Source: Tritrichomonas musculus (lineage: Eukaryota; Parabasalia; Tritrichomonadida; Tritrichomonadidae). Taken from it: a DNA stretch of 64,000 nucleotides. The position numbers and the translations under genes are program-made. The notes beneath the pieces are model-generated. The model was not told the origin of the DNA. It was given only the letters and a program-made list of their open reading frames with translations, and did no database searches. Location of the stretch: assembly GCA_039105265.1 (NCBI GenBank), contig JAPFFF010000042.1:1-64000 (forward strand). The letters run 5' to 3'. Positions 12,361 to 26,382 of this stretch are shown one piece after another; the first letter of the stretch is position 1; each line of letters begins with the position of its first letter.

Positions 12361-15300
12361 CTTCAGTTTTCGTTGAATCTGATGATTCAACTGCAGTTCT
12401 TGTTGCATCTTATTATTACACTGCAGTTATCGTTGAATCTGATGGTTCAACTGCAGTTCTCGTTGAATCTTATGGTTCAACTGCAGTTCTTGTTGCATCT
12501 GATTGTTCAACTGCAGTTCTCGTTGAATCTTATGGTTCAACTTCAGTTCTCGTTGAATCTGATGGTTCAATTGCAGTTCTTGTTTCATCTTATTATTAAA
12601 CTGCAGTTCTCGTTGAATCTGATGATTCAACTGCAGTTCTTGTTTCATCTTATTATTAAACTGCAGTTCTCGTTGAATCTGATGATTCAACTGCAGTTCT
12701 TGTTTCATCTTATTATTAAACTGCAGTTCTCGTTGAATCTGATGGTTCAACTGCAGTTCTCGTTGCATCTGATGATTCAACTGCAGTTCTTGTTGCATCT
12801 TAATATTAAACGGCAGTTCTCGTTGCATCTGATGATTCAACTGCAGTTCTCGTTGAATCTGATGATTCAACTGCAGTTCTCGTTGAATCTGATGATTCAA
12901 CTGCAGTTCTCGTTGAATCTGATGATTCAACTGCAGTTCTCGTTGAATCTGATGATTCAACTGCAGTTCTCGTTGAATCTGATGATTCAACTGCAGTTGT
13001 CGTTGCATCTGATGATTCAACTGCAGTTGTCGTTGCATCTGATGATTCAACTGCAGTTGTCGTTGCATCTGATGATTCAACGGCAGTTCTTGTTTCATCT
13101 TATTATTAAACTGCAGTTCTCGTTGAATCTTATTATTAAACTGCAGTTCTCGTTGAATCTTATTATTAAACTGCAGTTCTCGTTGCATCTGATGATTCAA
13201 CTGCAGTTGTCGTTGCATCAGATGATTCAACTGCAGTTCTCGTTGCATCTGATGATTCAACTGCAGTTCTCGTTGAATCTGATGATTCAACTGCAGTTCT
13301 CGTTGAATCTGATGATTCAACTGCAGTTCTGGTTGAATCTTATTATTAAACTGCAGTTCTCGTTGAATCTTATTATTAAACTGCAGTTCTCGTTGAATCT
13401 GATGATTCAACTGCAGTTCTCGTTGCATCTGATGATTCAACTGCAGTTCTCGTTGAATCTGATGATTCAACTGCAGTTCTTGTTGCATCTTAATATTAAA
13501 CGGCAGTTCTCGTTGCATCTGATGATTCAACTGCAGTTCTCGTTGAATCTGATGATTCAACTGCAGTTCTCGTTGAATCTGATGATTCAACTGCAGTTCT
13601 CGTTGAATCTGATGATTCAACTGCAGTTCTCGTTTCATCTGATGATTCAACTGCAGTTCTCGTTTCATCTGATGATTCAACTGCAGTTCTCGTTGAATCT
13701 GATGATTCAACTGCAGTTCTCGTTGAATCTGATGATTCAACTGCAGTTCTTGTTTCATCTGATGATTCAACTGCAGTTCTCGTTGCATCTGATGATTCAA
13801 CTGCAGTTGTCGTTGAATCTGATGATTCAACTGCAGTTCTCGTTGAATCTGATGGTTCAATAGCAGTTCTTGTTTCATCTTATTATTAAACTGCAGTTCT
13901 CGTTGAATCTTATTATTAAACTGCAGTTCTCGTTGAATCTGATGATTCAACTGCAGTTCTCGTTGAATCTTATGGTTCAACTGCAGTTATCGTTGAATCT
14001 GATGGTTCAACTGCAGTTCTCGTTGAATCTTATGGTTCAACTGCAGTTATCGTTGAATCTGATGGTTCAACTGCAGTTCTCGTTGCATCTTATGGTTCAA
14101 CTGCAGTTCTCGTTGAATCTTATGGTTCAACTGCAGTTCTCGTTGAATCTTAATATTAAACTGCAGTTATCGTTGAATCTGATGGTTCAACTGCAGTTCT
14201 TGTTGCATCTGATGATTCAACTGCAGTTCTCGTTGAATCTGATGATTCAACTGCAGTTCTTGTTGCATCTTATTATTGAACGGTAGTTCTCGTTGCATCT
14301 GATGATTCAACTGCAGTTCTCGTTGCATCTGATGATTCAACTGCAGTTCTTGTTGAATCTGATGATTCAACTGCAGTTCTCGTTGAATCTGATGGTTCAA
14401 CTGCAGTTCTCGTTGCATCTGATGATTCAACTGCAGTTCTCGTTGAATCTGATGATTCAACTGCAGTTCTTGTTGCATCTTAATATTAAACGGTAGTTCT
14501 CGTTGCATCTGATGATTCAACTGCAGTTCTCGTTGCATCTGATGATTCAACTGCAGTTCTCGTTGCATCTGATGATTCAACTGCAGTTCTCGTTGCATCT
14601 GATGATTCAACTGCAGTTCTCGTTGCATCTGATGATTCAACTGCAGTTCTCGTTGCATCTGATGATTCAACTGCAGTTATCGTTGAATCTGATGATTCAA
14701 CTGCAGTTCTCGTTGAATCTTATGGTTCAACTGCAGTTATCGTTGAATCTTATGGTTCAACTGCAGTTATCGTTGAATCTGATGGTTCAACTGCAGTTCT
14801 CGTTGCATCTTATGGTTCAACTGCAGTTCTCGTTGAATCTTAATATTAAACTGCAGTTATCGTTGAATCTGATGGTTCAACTGCAGTTCTTGTTGCATCT
14901 GATGATTCAACTGCAGTTCTCGTTGAATCTGATGATTCAACTGCAGTTCTTGTTGCATCTTATTATTAAACGGTAGTTCTCGTTGAATCTGATGATTCAA
15001 CTGCAGTTCTCGTTGCATCTGATGATTCAACTGCAGTTCTCGTTGCATCTGATGATTCAACTGCAGTTCTTGTTGAATCTGATGATTCAACTGCAGTTCT
15101 TGTTGCATCTTAATATTAAACGGTAGTTCTCGTTGCATCTGATGATTCAACTGCAGTTCTCGTTGCATCTGATGGTTCAACTGCAGTTCTCGTTGAATCT
15201 TATGGTTCAACTTCAGTTCTCGTTGAATCTGATGGTTCAACTGCAGTTCTCGTTGAATCTTATGGTTCAACTGCAGTTCTTGTTGCATCTGATGATTCAA

Positions 15301-18300
15301 CTGCAGTTCTCGTTGAATCTGATGATTCAACTGCAGTTCTTGTTGCATCTTAATATTAAACGGTAGTTCTCGTTGCATCTGATGATTCAACTGCAGTTCT
15401 CGTTGAATCTGATGATTCAACTGCAGTTCTTGTTGCATCTTAATATTAAACGGTAGTTCTCGTTGCATCTGATGATTCAACTGCAGTTCTCGTTGCATCT
15501 GATGATTCAACTGCAGTTCTTGTTGAATCTGATGATTCAACTGCAGTTCTCGTTGAATCTGATGGTTCAACTGCAGTTGTCGTTGCATCTGATGATTCAA
15601 CTGCAGTTCTTGTTGCATCTTAATATTAAACGGCAGTTCTCGTTGAATCTGATGATTCAACTGCAGTTCTTGTTGAATCTGATGGTTCAACTGCAGTTCT
15701 CGTTGCATCTGATGATTCAACTGCAGTTCTCGTTGCATCTGATGATTCAACTGCAGTTCTCGTTGCATCTGATGATTCAACTGCAGTTCTCGTTGAATCT
15801 TATTATTAAACTGCAGTTCTCGTTGAATCTGATGATTCAACTGCAGTTCTTGTTTCATCTTATTATTAGACTGCAGTTCTCGTTGCATCTGATGATTCAA
15901 CTGCAGTTCTTGTTTCATCTTATTATTAAACTGCAGTTCTCGTTGAATCTGATGATTCAACTGCAGTTCTTGTTGCATCTTAATATTAAACTGCAGTTCT
16001 CGTTGCATCTTAATATTAAACTGCAGTTCTCGTTGCATCTTATGGTTCAACTGCAGTTCTCGTTGAATCTGATGATTCAACTGCAGTTCTTGTTACATCT
16101 TATTATTAAACTGCAGTTCTCGTTGAATCTGATGATTCAACTGCAGTTCTTGTTACATCTTATTATTAAACTGCAGTTATCGTTGAATCTGATGGTTCAA
16201 CTGTAGTTGTCGTTGAATCTGATGATTCAACTGCAGTTGTCGTTGAATCTGATGATTCAACTGCAGTTCTTGTTGCATCTGATTGTTCAACTGCAGTTCT
16301 CGTTGAATCTTATGGTTCAACTTCAGTTCTCGTTGAATCTGATGGTTCAACTGCAGTTCTCGTTGAATCTTATGGTTCAACTGCAGTTCTTGTTGCATCT
16401 TATTATTAAACGGTAGTTCTCGTTGAATCTGATGATTCAACTGCAGTTCTCGTTGCATCTGATGATTCAACTGCAGTTCTCGTTGCATCTGATGATTCAA
16501 CTGCAGTTCTTGTTGAATCTGATGATTCAACTGCAGTTCTTGTTGCATCTTAATATTAAACGGTAGTTCTCGTTGCATCTGATGATTCAACTGCAGTTCT
16601 CGTTGCATCTGATGGTTCAACTGCAGTTCTCGTTGAATCTTATGGTTCAACTTCAGTTCTCGTTGAATCTGATGGTTCAACTGCAGTTCTCGTTGAATCT
16701 TATGGTTCAACTGCAGTTCTTGTTGCATCTGATGATTCAACTGCAGTTCTCGTTGAATCTGATGATTCAACTGCAGTTCTTGTTGCATCTTAATATTAAA
16801 CGGTAGTTCTCGTTGCATCTGATGATTCAACTGCAGTTCTCGTTGAATCTGATGATTCAACTGCAGTTCTTGTTGCATCTTAATATTAAACGGTAGTTCT
16901 CGTTGCATCTGATGATTCAACTGCAGTTCTCGTTGCATCTGATGATTCAACTGCAGTTCTTGTTGAATCTGATGATTCAACTGCAGTTCTCGTTGAATCT
17001 GATGGTTCAACTGCAGTTGTCGTTGCATCTGATGATTCAACTGCAGTTCTTGTTGCATCTTAATATTAAACGGCAGTTCTCGTTGAATCTGATGATTCAA
17101 CTGCAGTTCTTGTTGAATCTGATGGTTCAACTGCAGTTCTCGTTGCATCTGATGATTCAACTGCAGTTCTCGTTGCATCTGATGATTCAACTGCAGTTCT
17201 CGTTGCATCTGATGATTCAACTGCAGTTCTCGTTGAATCTTATTATTAAACTGCAGTTCTCGTTGAATCTGATGATTCAACTGCAGTTCTTGTTTCATCT
17301 TATTATTAGACTGCAGTTCTCGTTGCATCTGATGATTCAACTGCAGTTCTTGTTTCATCTTATTATTAAACTGCAGTTCTCGTTGAATCTGATGATTCAA
17401 CTGCAGTTCTTGTTGCATCTTAATATTAAACTGCAGTTCTCGTTGCATCTTAATATTAAACTGCAGTTCTCGTTGCATCTTATGGTTCAACTGCAGTTCT
17501 CGTTGAATCTGATGATTCAACTGCAGTTCTTGTTACATCTTATTATTAAACTGCAGTTCTCGTTGAATCTGATGATTCAACTGCAGTTCTTGTTACATCT
17601 TATTATTAAACTGCAGTTATCGTTGAATCTGATGGTTCAACTGTAGTTGTCGTTGAATCTGATGATTCAACTGCAGTTGTCGTTGAATCTGATGATTCAA
17701 CTGCAGTTCTTGTTGCATCTGATTGTTCAACTGCAGTTCTCGTTGAATCTTATGGTTCAACTTCAGTTCTCGTTGAATCTGATGGTTCAACTGCAGTTCT
17801 CGTTGAATCTTATGGTTCAACTGCAGTTCTTGTTGCATCTGATGATTCAACTGCAGTTCTCGTTGAATCTGATGATTCAACTGCAGTTGTCGTTGCATCT
17901 GATGATTCAACTGCAGTTGTCGTTGCATCTGATGATTCAACTGCAGTTCTCGTTGAATCTGATGATTCAACTGCAGTTCTCGTTGAATCTGATGGTTCAA
18001 CCGCAGTTGTCGTTGAATCTGATGGTTCAACTGCAGTTGTCGTTGCATCTTATTATTAAACTGCAGTTATCGTTGAATCTGATGATTCAACTGCAGTTCT
18101 TGTTGCATCTTATTATTAAACTGCAGTTCTCGTTGAATCTGATGGTTCAACTGCAGTTGTCGTTGAATCTGATGATTCAACTGCAGTTCTCGTTGAATCT
18201 GATGATTCAACTGCAGTTCTTGTTGCATCTTATTATTAAACTGCAGTTATCGTTGAATCTGATGGTTCAACCGCAGTTGTCGTTGAATCTGATGGTTCAA

Positions 18301-19680
18301 CTGCAGTTGTCGTTGCATCTTATTATTAAACTGCAGTTATCGTTGAATCTGATGATTCAACTGCAGTTCTTGTTGCATCTTATTATTAAACTGCAGTTCT
18401 CGTTGAATCTGATGGTTCAACTGCAGTTGTCGTTGAATCTGATGATTCAACTGCAGTTCTTGTTGCATCTTATTATTAAACTGCAGTTATCGTTGAATCT
18501 GATGGTTCAACTGCAGTTGTCGTTGAATCTGATGATTCAACTGCAGTTCTCGTTGAATCTGATGATTCAACTGCAGTTCTCGTTGAATCTGATGATTCAA
18601 CTGCAGTTCTTGTTTCATCTTATTATTAAACTGCAGTTCTCGTTGAATCTGATGATTCAACTGCAGTTCTTGTTGCATCTTAATATTAAACGGTAGTTCT
18701 CGTTGCATCTTATGGTTCAACTGCAGTTCTCGTTGAATCTTATGGTTCAACTGCAGTTATCGTTGAATCTGATGGTTCAACTGCAGTTCTCGTTGAATCT
18801 TATGGTTCAACTGCAGTTCTTGTTGCATCTGATGATTCAACTGCAGTTCTCGTTGAATCTGATGATTCAACTGCAGTTCTTGTTGCATCTTATTATTAAA
18901 CTGCAGTTATCGTTGAATCTGATGGTTCAACTGCAGTTGTCGTTGAATCTGATGATTCAACTGCAGTTCTTGTTGCATCTGATTGTTCAACTGCAGTTCT
19001 CGTTGAATCTTATGGTTCAACTGCAGTTCTCGTTGAATCTGATGATTCAACTGCAGTTCTTGTTGAATCTGATGATTCAACTGCAGTTCTCGTTTCATCT
19101 GATGATTCAACTGCAGTTCTCGTTGAATCTGATGATTCAACTGCAGTTCTCGTTGAATCTGATGATTCAACTGCAGTTCTCGTTGAATCTGATGATTCAA
19201 CTGCAGTTCTTGTTGCATCTGATTGTTCAACTGCAGTTCTCGTTGAATCTTATGGTTCAACTGCAGTTCTCGTTGAATCTGATGATTCAACTGCAGTTCT
19301 TGTTGCATCTTATTATTAAACTGCAGTTATCGTTGAATCTGATGGTTCAACTGCAGTTGTCGTTGAATCTGATGGTTCAACTGCAGTTCTCGTTGAATCT
19401 GATGATTCAACTGCAGTTCTCGTTGAATCTGATGATTCAACTGCAGTTCTTGTTGCATCTTATTATTAAACTGCAGTTATCGTTGAATCTAATGGTTCAA
19501 CTGCAGTTGTCGTTGAATCTGATGATTCAACTGCAGTTGTCGTTGAATCTGATGATTCAACTGCAGTTCTTGTTGCATCTGATTGTTCAACTGCAGTTCT
19601 CGTTGAATCTTATGGTTCAACTTCAGTTCTCGTTGAATCTGATGGTTCAACTGCAGTTCTCGTTGAATCTTATGGTTCAA
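12361..19680. repeat. Higher-order repeat block, copy B (7.3 kb)
   Basis: Second copy of the variant order at 1621-8820, differing by gains or losses of whole units and scattered base changes. Near-identity over 7 kb of a simple repeat implies recent large-scale duplication by unequal exchange, or copying by a replication-based process. Confidence 0.85.
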
Positions 19681-20490
19681 CTTCAGTTCTCGTTGAATCT
19701 GATGGTTCAACTGCAGTTGTCGTTGCATCTGATGATTCAACTGCAGTTCTCGTTGAATCTGATGATTCAACTGCAGTTCTTGTTGCATCTTAATATTAAA
19801 CGGTAGTTCTCGTTGCATCTGATGATTCAACTGCAGTTCTCGTTGCATCTGATGATTCAACTGCAGTTCTTGTTGAATCTGATGATTCAACGGCAGTTCT
19901 CGTTGAATCTGATGGTTCAACTGCAGTTGTCGTTGCATCTGATGATTCAACTGCAGTTCTTGTTGCATCTTAATATTAAACGGCAGTTCTCGTTGAATCT
20001 GATGGTTCAACTGCAGTTGTCGTTGCATCTGATGGTTCAACTGCAGTTCTCGTTGCATCTGATGATTCAACTGCAGTTGTCGTTGAATCTGATGATTCAA
20101 CTGCAGTTCTCGTTGAATCTGATGGTTCAATAGCAGTTCTTGTTTCATCTTATTATTAAACTGCAGTTCTCGTTGAATCTTATTATTAAACTGCAGTTCT
20201 CGTTGAATCTGATGATTCAACTGCAGTTCTCGTTGAATCTTATGGTTCAACTGCAGTTATCGTTGAATCTGATGGTTCAACTGCAGTTCTCGTTGAATCT
20301 TATGGTTCAACTGCAGTTATCGTTGAATCTGATGGTTCAACTGCAGTTCTCGTTGCATCTTATGGTTCAACTGCAGTTCTCGTTGAATCTTAATATTAAA
20401 CTGCAGTTATCGTTGAATCTGATGGTTCAACTGCAGTTCTTGTTGCATCTGATGATTCAACTGCAGTTCTTGTTGCATCTTATTATTAAA

Positions 20491-22770
20491 CGGTAGTTCT
20501 CGTTGAATCTGATGATTCAACTGCAGTTCTCGTTGCATCTGATGATTCAACTGCAGTTCTCGTTGCATCTGATGATTCAACTGCAGTTCTTGTTGAATCT
20601 GATGATTCAACTGCAGTTCTTGTTGCATCTTAATATTAAACGGTAGTTCTCGTTGCATCTGATGATTCAACTGCAGTTCTCGTTGCATCTGATGGTTCAA
20701 CTGCAGTTCTCGTTGAATCTTATGGTTCAACTTCAGTTCTCGTTGAATCTGATGGTTCAACTGCAGTTCTTGTTGCATCTGATGATTCAACTGCAGTTCT
20801 CGTTGAATCTGATGATTCAACTGCAGTTCTTGTTGCATCTTATTATTAAACGGTAGTTCTCGTTGCATCTGATGATTCAACTTCAGTTCTCGTTGAATCT
20901 GATGGTTCAACTGCAGTTCTCGTTGCATCTGATGATTCAACTGCAGTTCTCGTTGAATCTGATGATTCAACTGCAGTTCTTGTTGCATCTTAATATTAAA
21001 CGGTAGTTCTCGTTGCATCTGATGATTCAACTGCAGTTCTCGTTGAATCTGATGATTCAACTGCAGTTCTTGTTGCATCTTAATATTAAACGGTAGTTCT
21101 CGTTGCATCTGATGATTCAACTGCAGTTCTCGTTGCATCTGATGATTCAACTGCAGTTCTTGTTGAATCTGATGATTCAACTGCAGTTCTCGTTGAATCT
21201 GATGGTTCAACTGCAGTTGTCGTTGCATCTGATGATTCAACTGCAGTTCTTGTTGCATCTTAATATTAAACGGCAGTTCTCGTTGAATCTGATGATTCAA
21301 CTGCAGTTCTTGTTGAATCTGATGGTTCAACTGCAGTTCTCGTTGCATCTGATGATTCAACTGCAGTTCTCGTTGCATCTGATGATTCAACTGCAGTTCT
21401 CGTTGCATCTGATGATTCAACTGCAGTTCTCGTTGAATCTTAATATTAAACTGCAGTTCTCGCTGCATCTGATGATTCAACTGCAGTTCTTGTTTCATCT
21501 TATTATTAGACTGCAGTTCTCGTTGAATCTGATGATTCAACTGCAGTTCTTGTTTCATCTTATTATTAGACTGCAGTTCTCGTTGAATCTGATGATTCAA
21601 CTGCAGTTCTTGTTGCATCTTATTATTAAACGGTAGTTCTCGTTGAATCTGATGATTCAACTGCAGTTCTCGTTGCATCTGATGATTCAACTGCAGTTCT
21701 CGTTGCATCTGATGATTCAACTGCAGTTCTTGTTGAATCTGATGATTCAACTGCAGTTCTTGTTGCATCTTAATATTAAACGGTAGTTCTCGTTGCATCT
21801 GATGATTCAACTGCAGTTCTCGTTGCATCTGATGGTTCAACTGCAGTTCTCGTTGAATCTTATGGTTCAACTTCAGTTCTCGTTGAATCTGATGGTTCAA
21901 CTGCAGTTCTTGTTGCATCTGATGATTCAACTGCAGTTCTCGTTGAATCTGATGATTCAACTGCAGTTCTTGTTGCATCTTATTATTAAACGGTAGTTCT
22001 CGTTGCATCTGATGATTCAACTTCAGTTCTCGTTGAATCTGATGGTTCAACTGCAGTTCTCGTTGCATCTGATGATTCAACTGCAGTTCTCGTTGAATCT
22101 GATGATTCAACTGCAGTTCTTGTTGCATCTTAATATTAAACGGTAGTTCTCGTTGCATCTGATGATTCAACTGCAGTTCTCGTTGAATCTGATGATTCAA
22201 CTGCAGTTCTTGTTGCATCTTAATATTAAACGGTAGTTCTCGTTGCATCTGATGATTCAACTGCAGTTCTCGTTGCATCTGATGATTCAACTGCAGTTCT
22301 TGTTGAATCTGATGATTCAACTGCAGTTCTCGTTGAATCTGATGGTTCAACTGCAGTTGTCGTTGCATCTGATGATTCAACTGCAGTTCTTGTTGCATCT
22401 TAATATTAAACGGCAGTTCTCGTTGAATCTGATGATTCAACTGCAGTTCTTGTTGAATCTGATGGTTCAACTGCAGTTCTCGTTGCATCTGATGATTCAA
22501 CTGCAGTTCTCGTTGCATCTGATGATTCAACTGCAGTTCTCGTTGCATCTGATGATTCAACTGCAGTTCTCGTTGAATCTTATTATTAAACTGCAGTTCT
22601 CGTTGAATCTGATGATTCAACTGCAGTTCTTGTTTCATCTTATTATTAGACTGCAGTTCTCGTTGCATCTGATGATTCAACTGCAGTTCTTGTTTCATCT
22701 TATTATTAAACTGCAGTTCTCGTTGAATCTGATGATTCAACTGCAGTTCTTGTTGCATCTTAATATTAAA
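20491..22770. repeat. Two tandem 1140-bp higher-order units (38 x 30 bp)
   Basis: The CGGTAG-led series at 20491 repeats at 21631 with an offset of exactly 1140 bp. The second copy diverges from the first near 22561. This is a shortened relative of the 1440-bp unit. Confidence 0.75.
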
Positions 22771-25700
22771 CTGCAGTTCTCGTTGCATCTTAATATTAAA
22801 CTGCAGTTCTCGTTGCATCTTATGGTTCAACTGCAGTTCTCGTTGAATCTGATGATTCAACTGCAGTTCTTGTTACATCTTATTATTAAACTGCAGTTCT
22901 CGTTGAATCTGATGATTCAACTGCAGTTCTTGTTACATCTTATTATTAAACTGCAGTTATCGTTGAATCTGATGGTTCAACTGTAGTTGTCGTTGAATCT
23001 GATGATTCAACTGCAGTTGTCGTTGAATCTGATGATTCAACTGCAGTTCTTGTTGCATCTGATTGTTCAACTGCAGTTCTCGTTGAATCTTATGGTTCAA
23101 CTTCAGTTCTCGTTGAATCTGATGGTTCAACTGCAGTTCTCGTTGAATCTTATGGTTCAACTGCAGTTCTTGTTGCATCTGATGATTCAACTGCAGTTCT
23201 CGTTGAATCTGATGATTCAACTGCAGTTGTCGTTGCATCTGATGATTCAACTGCAGTTGTCGTTGCATCTGATGATTCAACTGCAGTTCTCGTTGAATCT
23301 GATGATTCAACTGCAGTTCTCGTTGAATCTGATGGTTCAACCGCAGTTGTCGTTGAATCTGATGGTTCAACTGCAGTTGTCGTTGCATCTTATTATTAAA
23401 CTGCAGTTATCGTTGAATCTGATGATTCAACTGCAGTTCTTGTTGCATCTTATTATTAAACTGCAGTTCTCGTTGAATCTGATGGTTCAACTGCAGTTGT
23501 CGTTGAATCTGATGATTCAACTGCAGTTCTCGTTGAATCTGATGATTCAACTGCAGTTCTTGTTGCATCTTATTATTAAACTGCAGTTATCGTTGAATCT
23601 GATGGTTCAACCGCAGTTGTCGTTGAATCTGATGGTTCAACTGCAGTTGTCGTTGCATCTTATTATTAAACTGCAGTTATCGTTGAATCTGATGATTCAA
23701 CTGCAGTTCTTGTTGCATCTTATTATTAAACTGCAGTTCTCGTTGAATCTGATGGTTCAACTGCAGTTGTCGTTGAATCTGATGATTCAACTGCAGTTCT
23801 TGTTGCATCTTATTATTAAACTGCAGTTATCGTTGAATCTGATGGTTCAACTGCAGTTGTCGTTGAATCTGATGATTCAACTGCAGTTCTCGTTGAATCT
23901 GATGATTCAACTGCAGTTCTCGTTGAATCTGATGATTCAACTGCAGTTCTTGTTTCATCTTATTATTAAACTGCAGTTCTCGTTGAATCTGATGATTCAA
24001 CTGCAGTTCTTGTTGCATCTTAATATTAAACGGTAGTTCTCGTTGCATCTTATGGTTCAACTGCAGTTCTCGTTGAATCTTATGGTTCAACTGCAGTTAT
24101 CGTTGAATCTGATGGTTCAACTGCAGTTCTCGTTGAATCTTATGGTTCAACTGCAGTTCTTGTTGCATCTGATGATTCAACTGCAGTTCTCGTTGAATCT
24201 GATGATTCAACTGCAGTTCTTGTTGCATCTTATTATTAAACTGCAGTTATCGTTGAATCTGATGGTTCAACTGCAGTTGTCGTTGAATCTGATGATTCAA
24301 CTGCAGTTCTTGTTGCATCTGATTGTTCAACTGCAGTTCTCGTTGAATCTTATGGTTCAACTGCAGTTCTCGTTGAATCTGATGATTCAACTGCAGTTCT
24401 TGTTGAATCTGATGATTCAACTGCAGTTCTCGTTTCATCTGATGATTCAACTGCAGTTCTCGTTGAATCTGATGATTCAACTGCAGTTCTCGTTGAATCT
24501 GATGATTCAACTGCAGTTCTCGTTGAATCTGATGATTCAACTGCAGTTCTTGTTGCATCTGATTGTTCAACTGCAGTTCTCGTTGAATCTTATGGTTCAA
24601 CTGCAGTTCTCGTTGAATCTGATGATTCAACTGCAGTTCTTGTTGCATCTTATTATTAAACTGCAGTTATCGTTGAATCTGATGGTTCAACTGCAGTTGT
24701 CGTTGAATCTGATGGTTCAACTGCAGTTCTCGTTGAATCTGATGATTCAACTGCAGTTCTCGTTGAATCTGATGATTCAACTGCAGTTCTTGTTGCATCT
24801 TATTATTAAACTGCAGTTATCGTTGAATCTGATGGTTCAACTGCAGTTGTCGTTGAATCTGATGATTCAACTGCAGTTGTCGTTGAATCTGATGATTCAA
24901 CTGCAGTTCTTGTTGCATCTGATTGTTCAACTGCAGTTCTCGTTGAATCTTATGGTTCAACTTCAGTTCTCGTTGAATCTGATGGTTCAACTGCAGTTCT
25001 CGTTGAATCTTATGGTTCAACTTCAGTTCTCGTTGAATCTGATGGTTCAACTGCAGTTGTCGTTGCATCTGATGATTCAACTGCAGTTCTCGTTGAATCT
25101 GATGATTCAACTGCAGTTCTTGTTTCATCTTATTATTAAACTGCAGTTCTTGTTGCATCTGATGGTTCAATTGCAGTTGTAGCTGAATCTAATGGTTCAA
25201 ATTGCAGTTGTCGTTGCATCTGATGATTCAACTGCAGTTGTCGTTGAATCTGATGATTCAACTGCAGTTGTCGTTGAATCTGATGATTCAACTGCAGTTC
25301 TTGTTGCATCTGATTGTTCAACTGCAGTTCTCGTTGAATCTTATGGTTCAACTTCAGTTCTCGTTGAATCTGATGGTTCAACTGCAGTTCTCGTTGAATC
25401 TTATGGTTCAACTTCAGTTCTCGTTGAATCTGATGGTTCAACTGCAGTTGTCGTTGCATCTGATGATTCAACTGCAGTTCTCGTTGAATCTGATGATTCA
25501 ACTGCAGTTCTTGTTGCATCTTAATATTAAACGGTAGTTCTCGTTGCATCTGATGATTCAACTGCAGTTCTCGTTGCATCTGATGATTCAACTGCAGTTC
25601 TTGTTGAATCTGATGATTCAACTGCAGTTCTCGTTGAATCTGATGGTTCAACTGCAGTTGTCGTTGCATCTGATGATTCAACTGCAGTTCTTGTTGCATC

Positions 25701-26382
25701 TTAATATTAAACGGCAGTTCTCGTTGAATCTGATGGTTCAACTGCAGTTGTCGTTGCATCTGATGGTTCAACTGCAGTTCTCGTTGAATCTGATGATTCA
25801 ACTGCAGTTCTCGTTGAATCTGATGATTCAACTGCAGTTCTTGTTGCATCTTATTATTAAACTGCAGTTCTCGTTGCATCTGATGATTCAACTGCAGTTC
25901 TTGTTGCATCTTAATATTAAACGGCAGTTCTCGTTGCATCTGATGATTCAACTGCAGTTCTCGTTGAATCTGATGATTCAACTGCAGTTGTCGTTGCATC
26001 TGATGATTCAACTGCAGTTCTTGTTGCATCTTAATATTAAACGGCAGTTCTTGTTGCATCTGACGGTTCAACTGCAGTTCTCGTTGAATCTGATGATTCA
26101 ACTGCAGTTCTCGTTGCATCTGATGATTCAACTGCAGTTCTCGTTGCATCTGATGATTCAACTGCAGTTCTCGTTGAATCTGATGATTCAACTGCAATTC
26201 TTGTTGCATCTTATTATTAAACTGCAGTTATCGTTGAATCTGATGGTTCAACTGCAGTTGTCGTTGAATCTGATGATTCAACTGCAGTTCTCGTTGAATC
26301 TGATGATTCAACTGCAGTTCTTGTTTCATCTTATTATTAAACTGCAGTTCTTGTTGCATCTGATGGTTCAATTGCAGTTGTA

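Larger units (their letters stand above)
1471..26382. repeat. 30-bp tandem repeat (satellite) array, about 830 units
   Basis: Units of 30 bp start with CTGCAGTT and hold GTTGAATC, TGAT and GATTCAA in that order. From 1501 to 25200 the phase never shifts: 23,700 bp is exactly 790 units. A single +1 base near 25201 resets the phase, after which it holds to about 26400. Variation is confined to about ten positions: base 9 is C, G or A; 11 is C or T; 15 is G, T or A; 16 is A or C; 21-25 read GATGA, GATGG, TATGG, TATTA or TAATA; 28 is C or A. Bases such as AGTT (5-8), GTT (12-14) and ATCT (17-20) hardly change. Every unit has a PstI-type CTGCAG, except rare CTTCAG, CGGTAG, CGGCAG, CTGTAG, CCGCAG and TAGCAG variants, which are useful landmarks. 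Because 30 is a multiple of 3, open frames appear on both strands, but each is closed by a different amplified variant. I read it as non-coding satellite, perhaps derived from a coding minisatellite. Confidence 0.97.
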
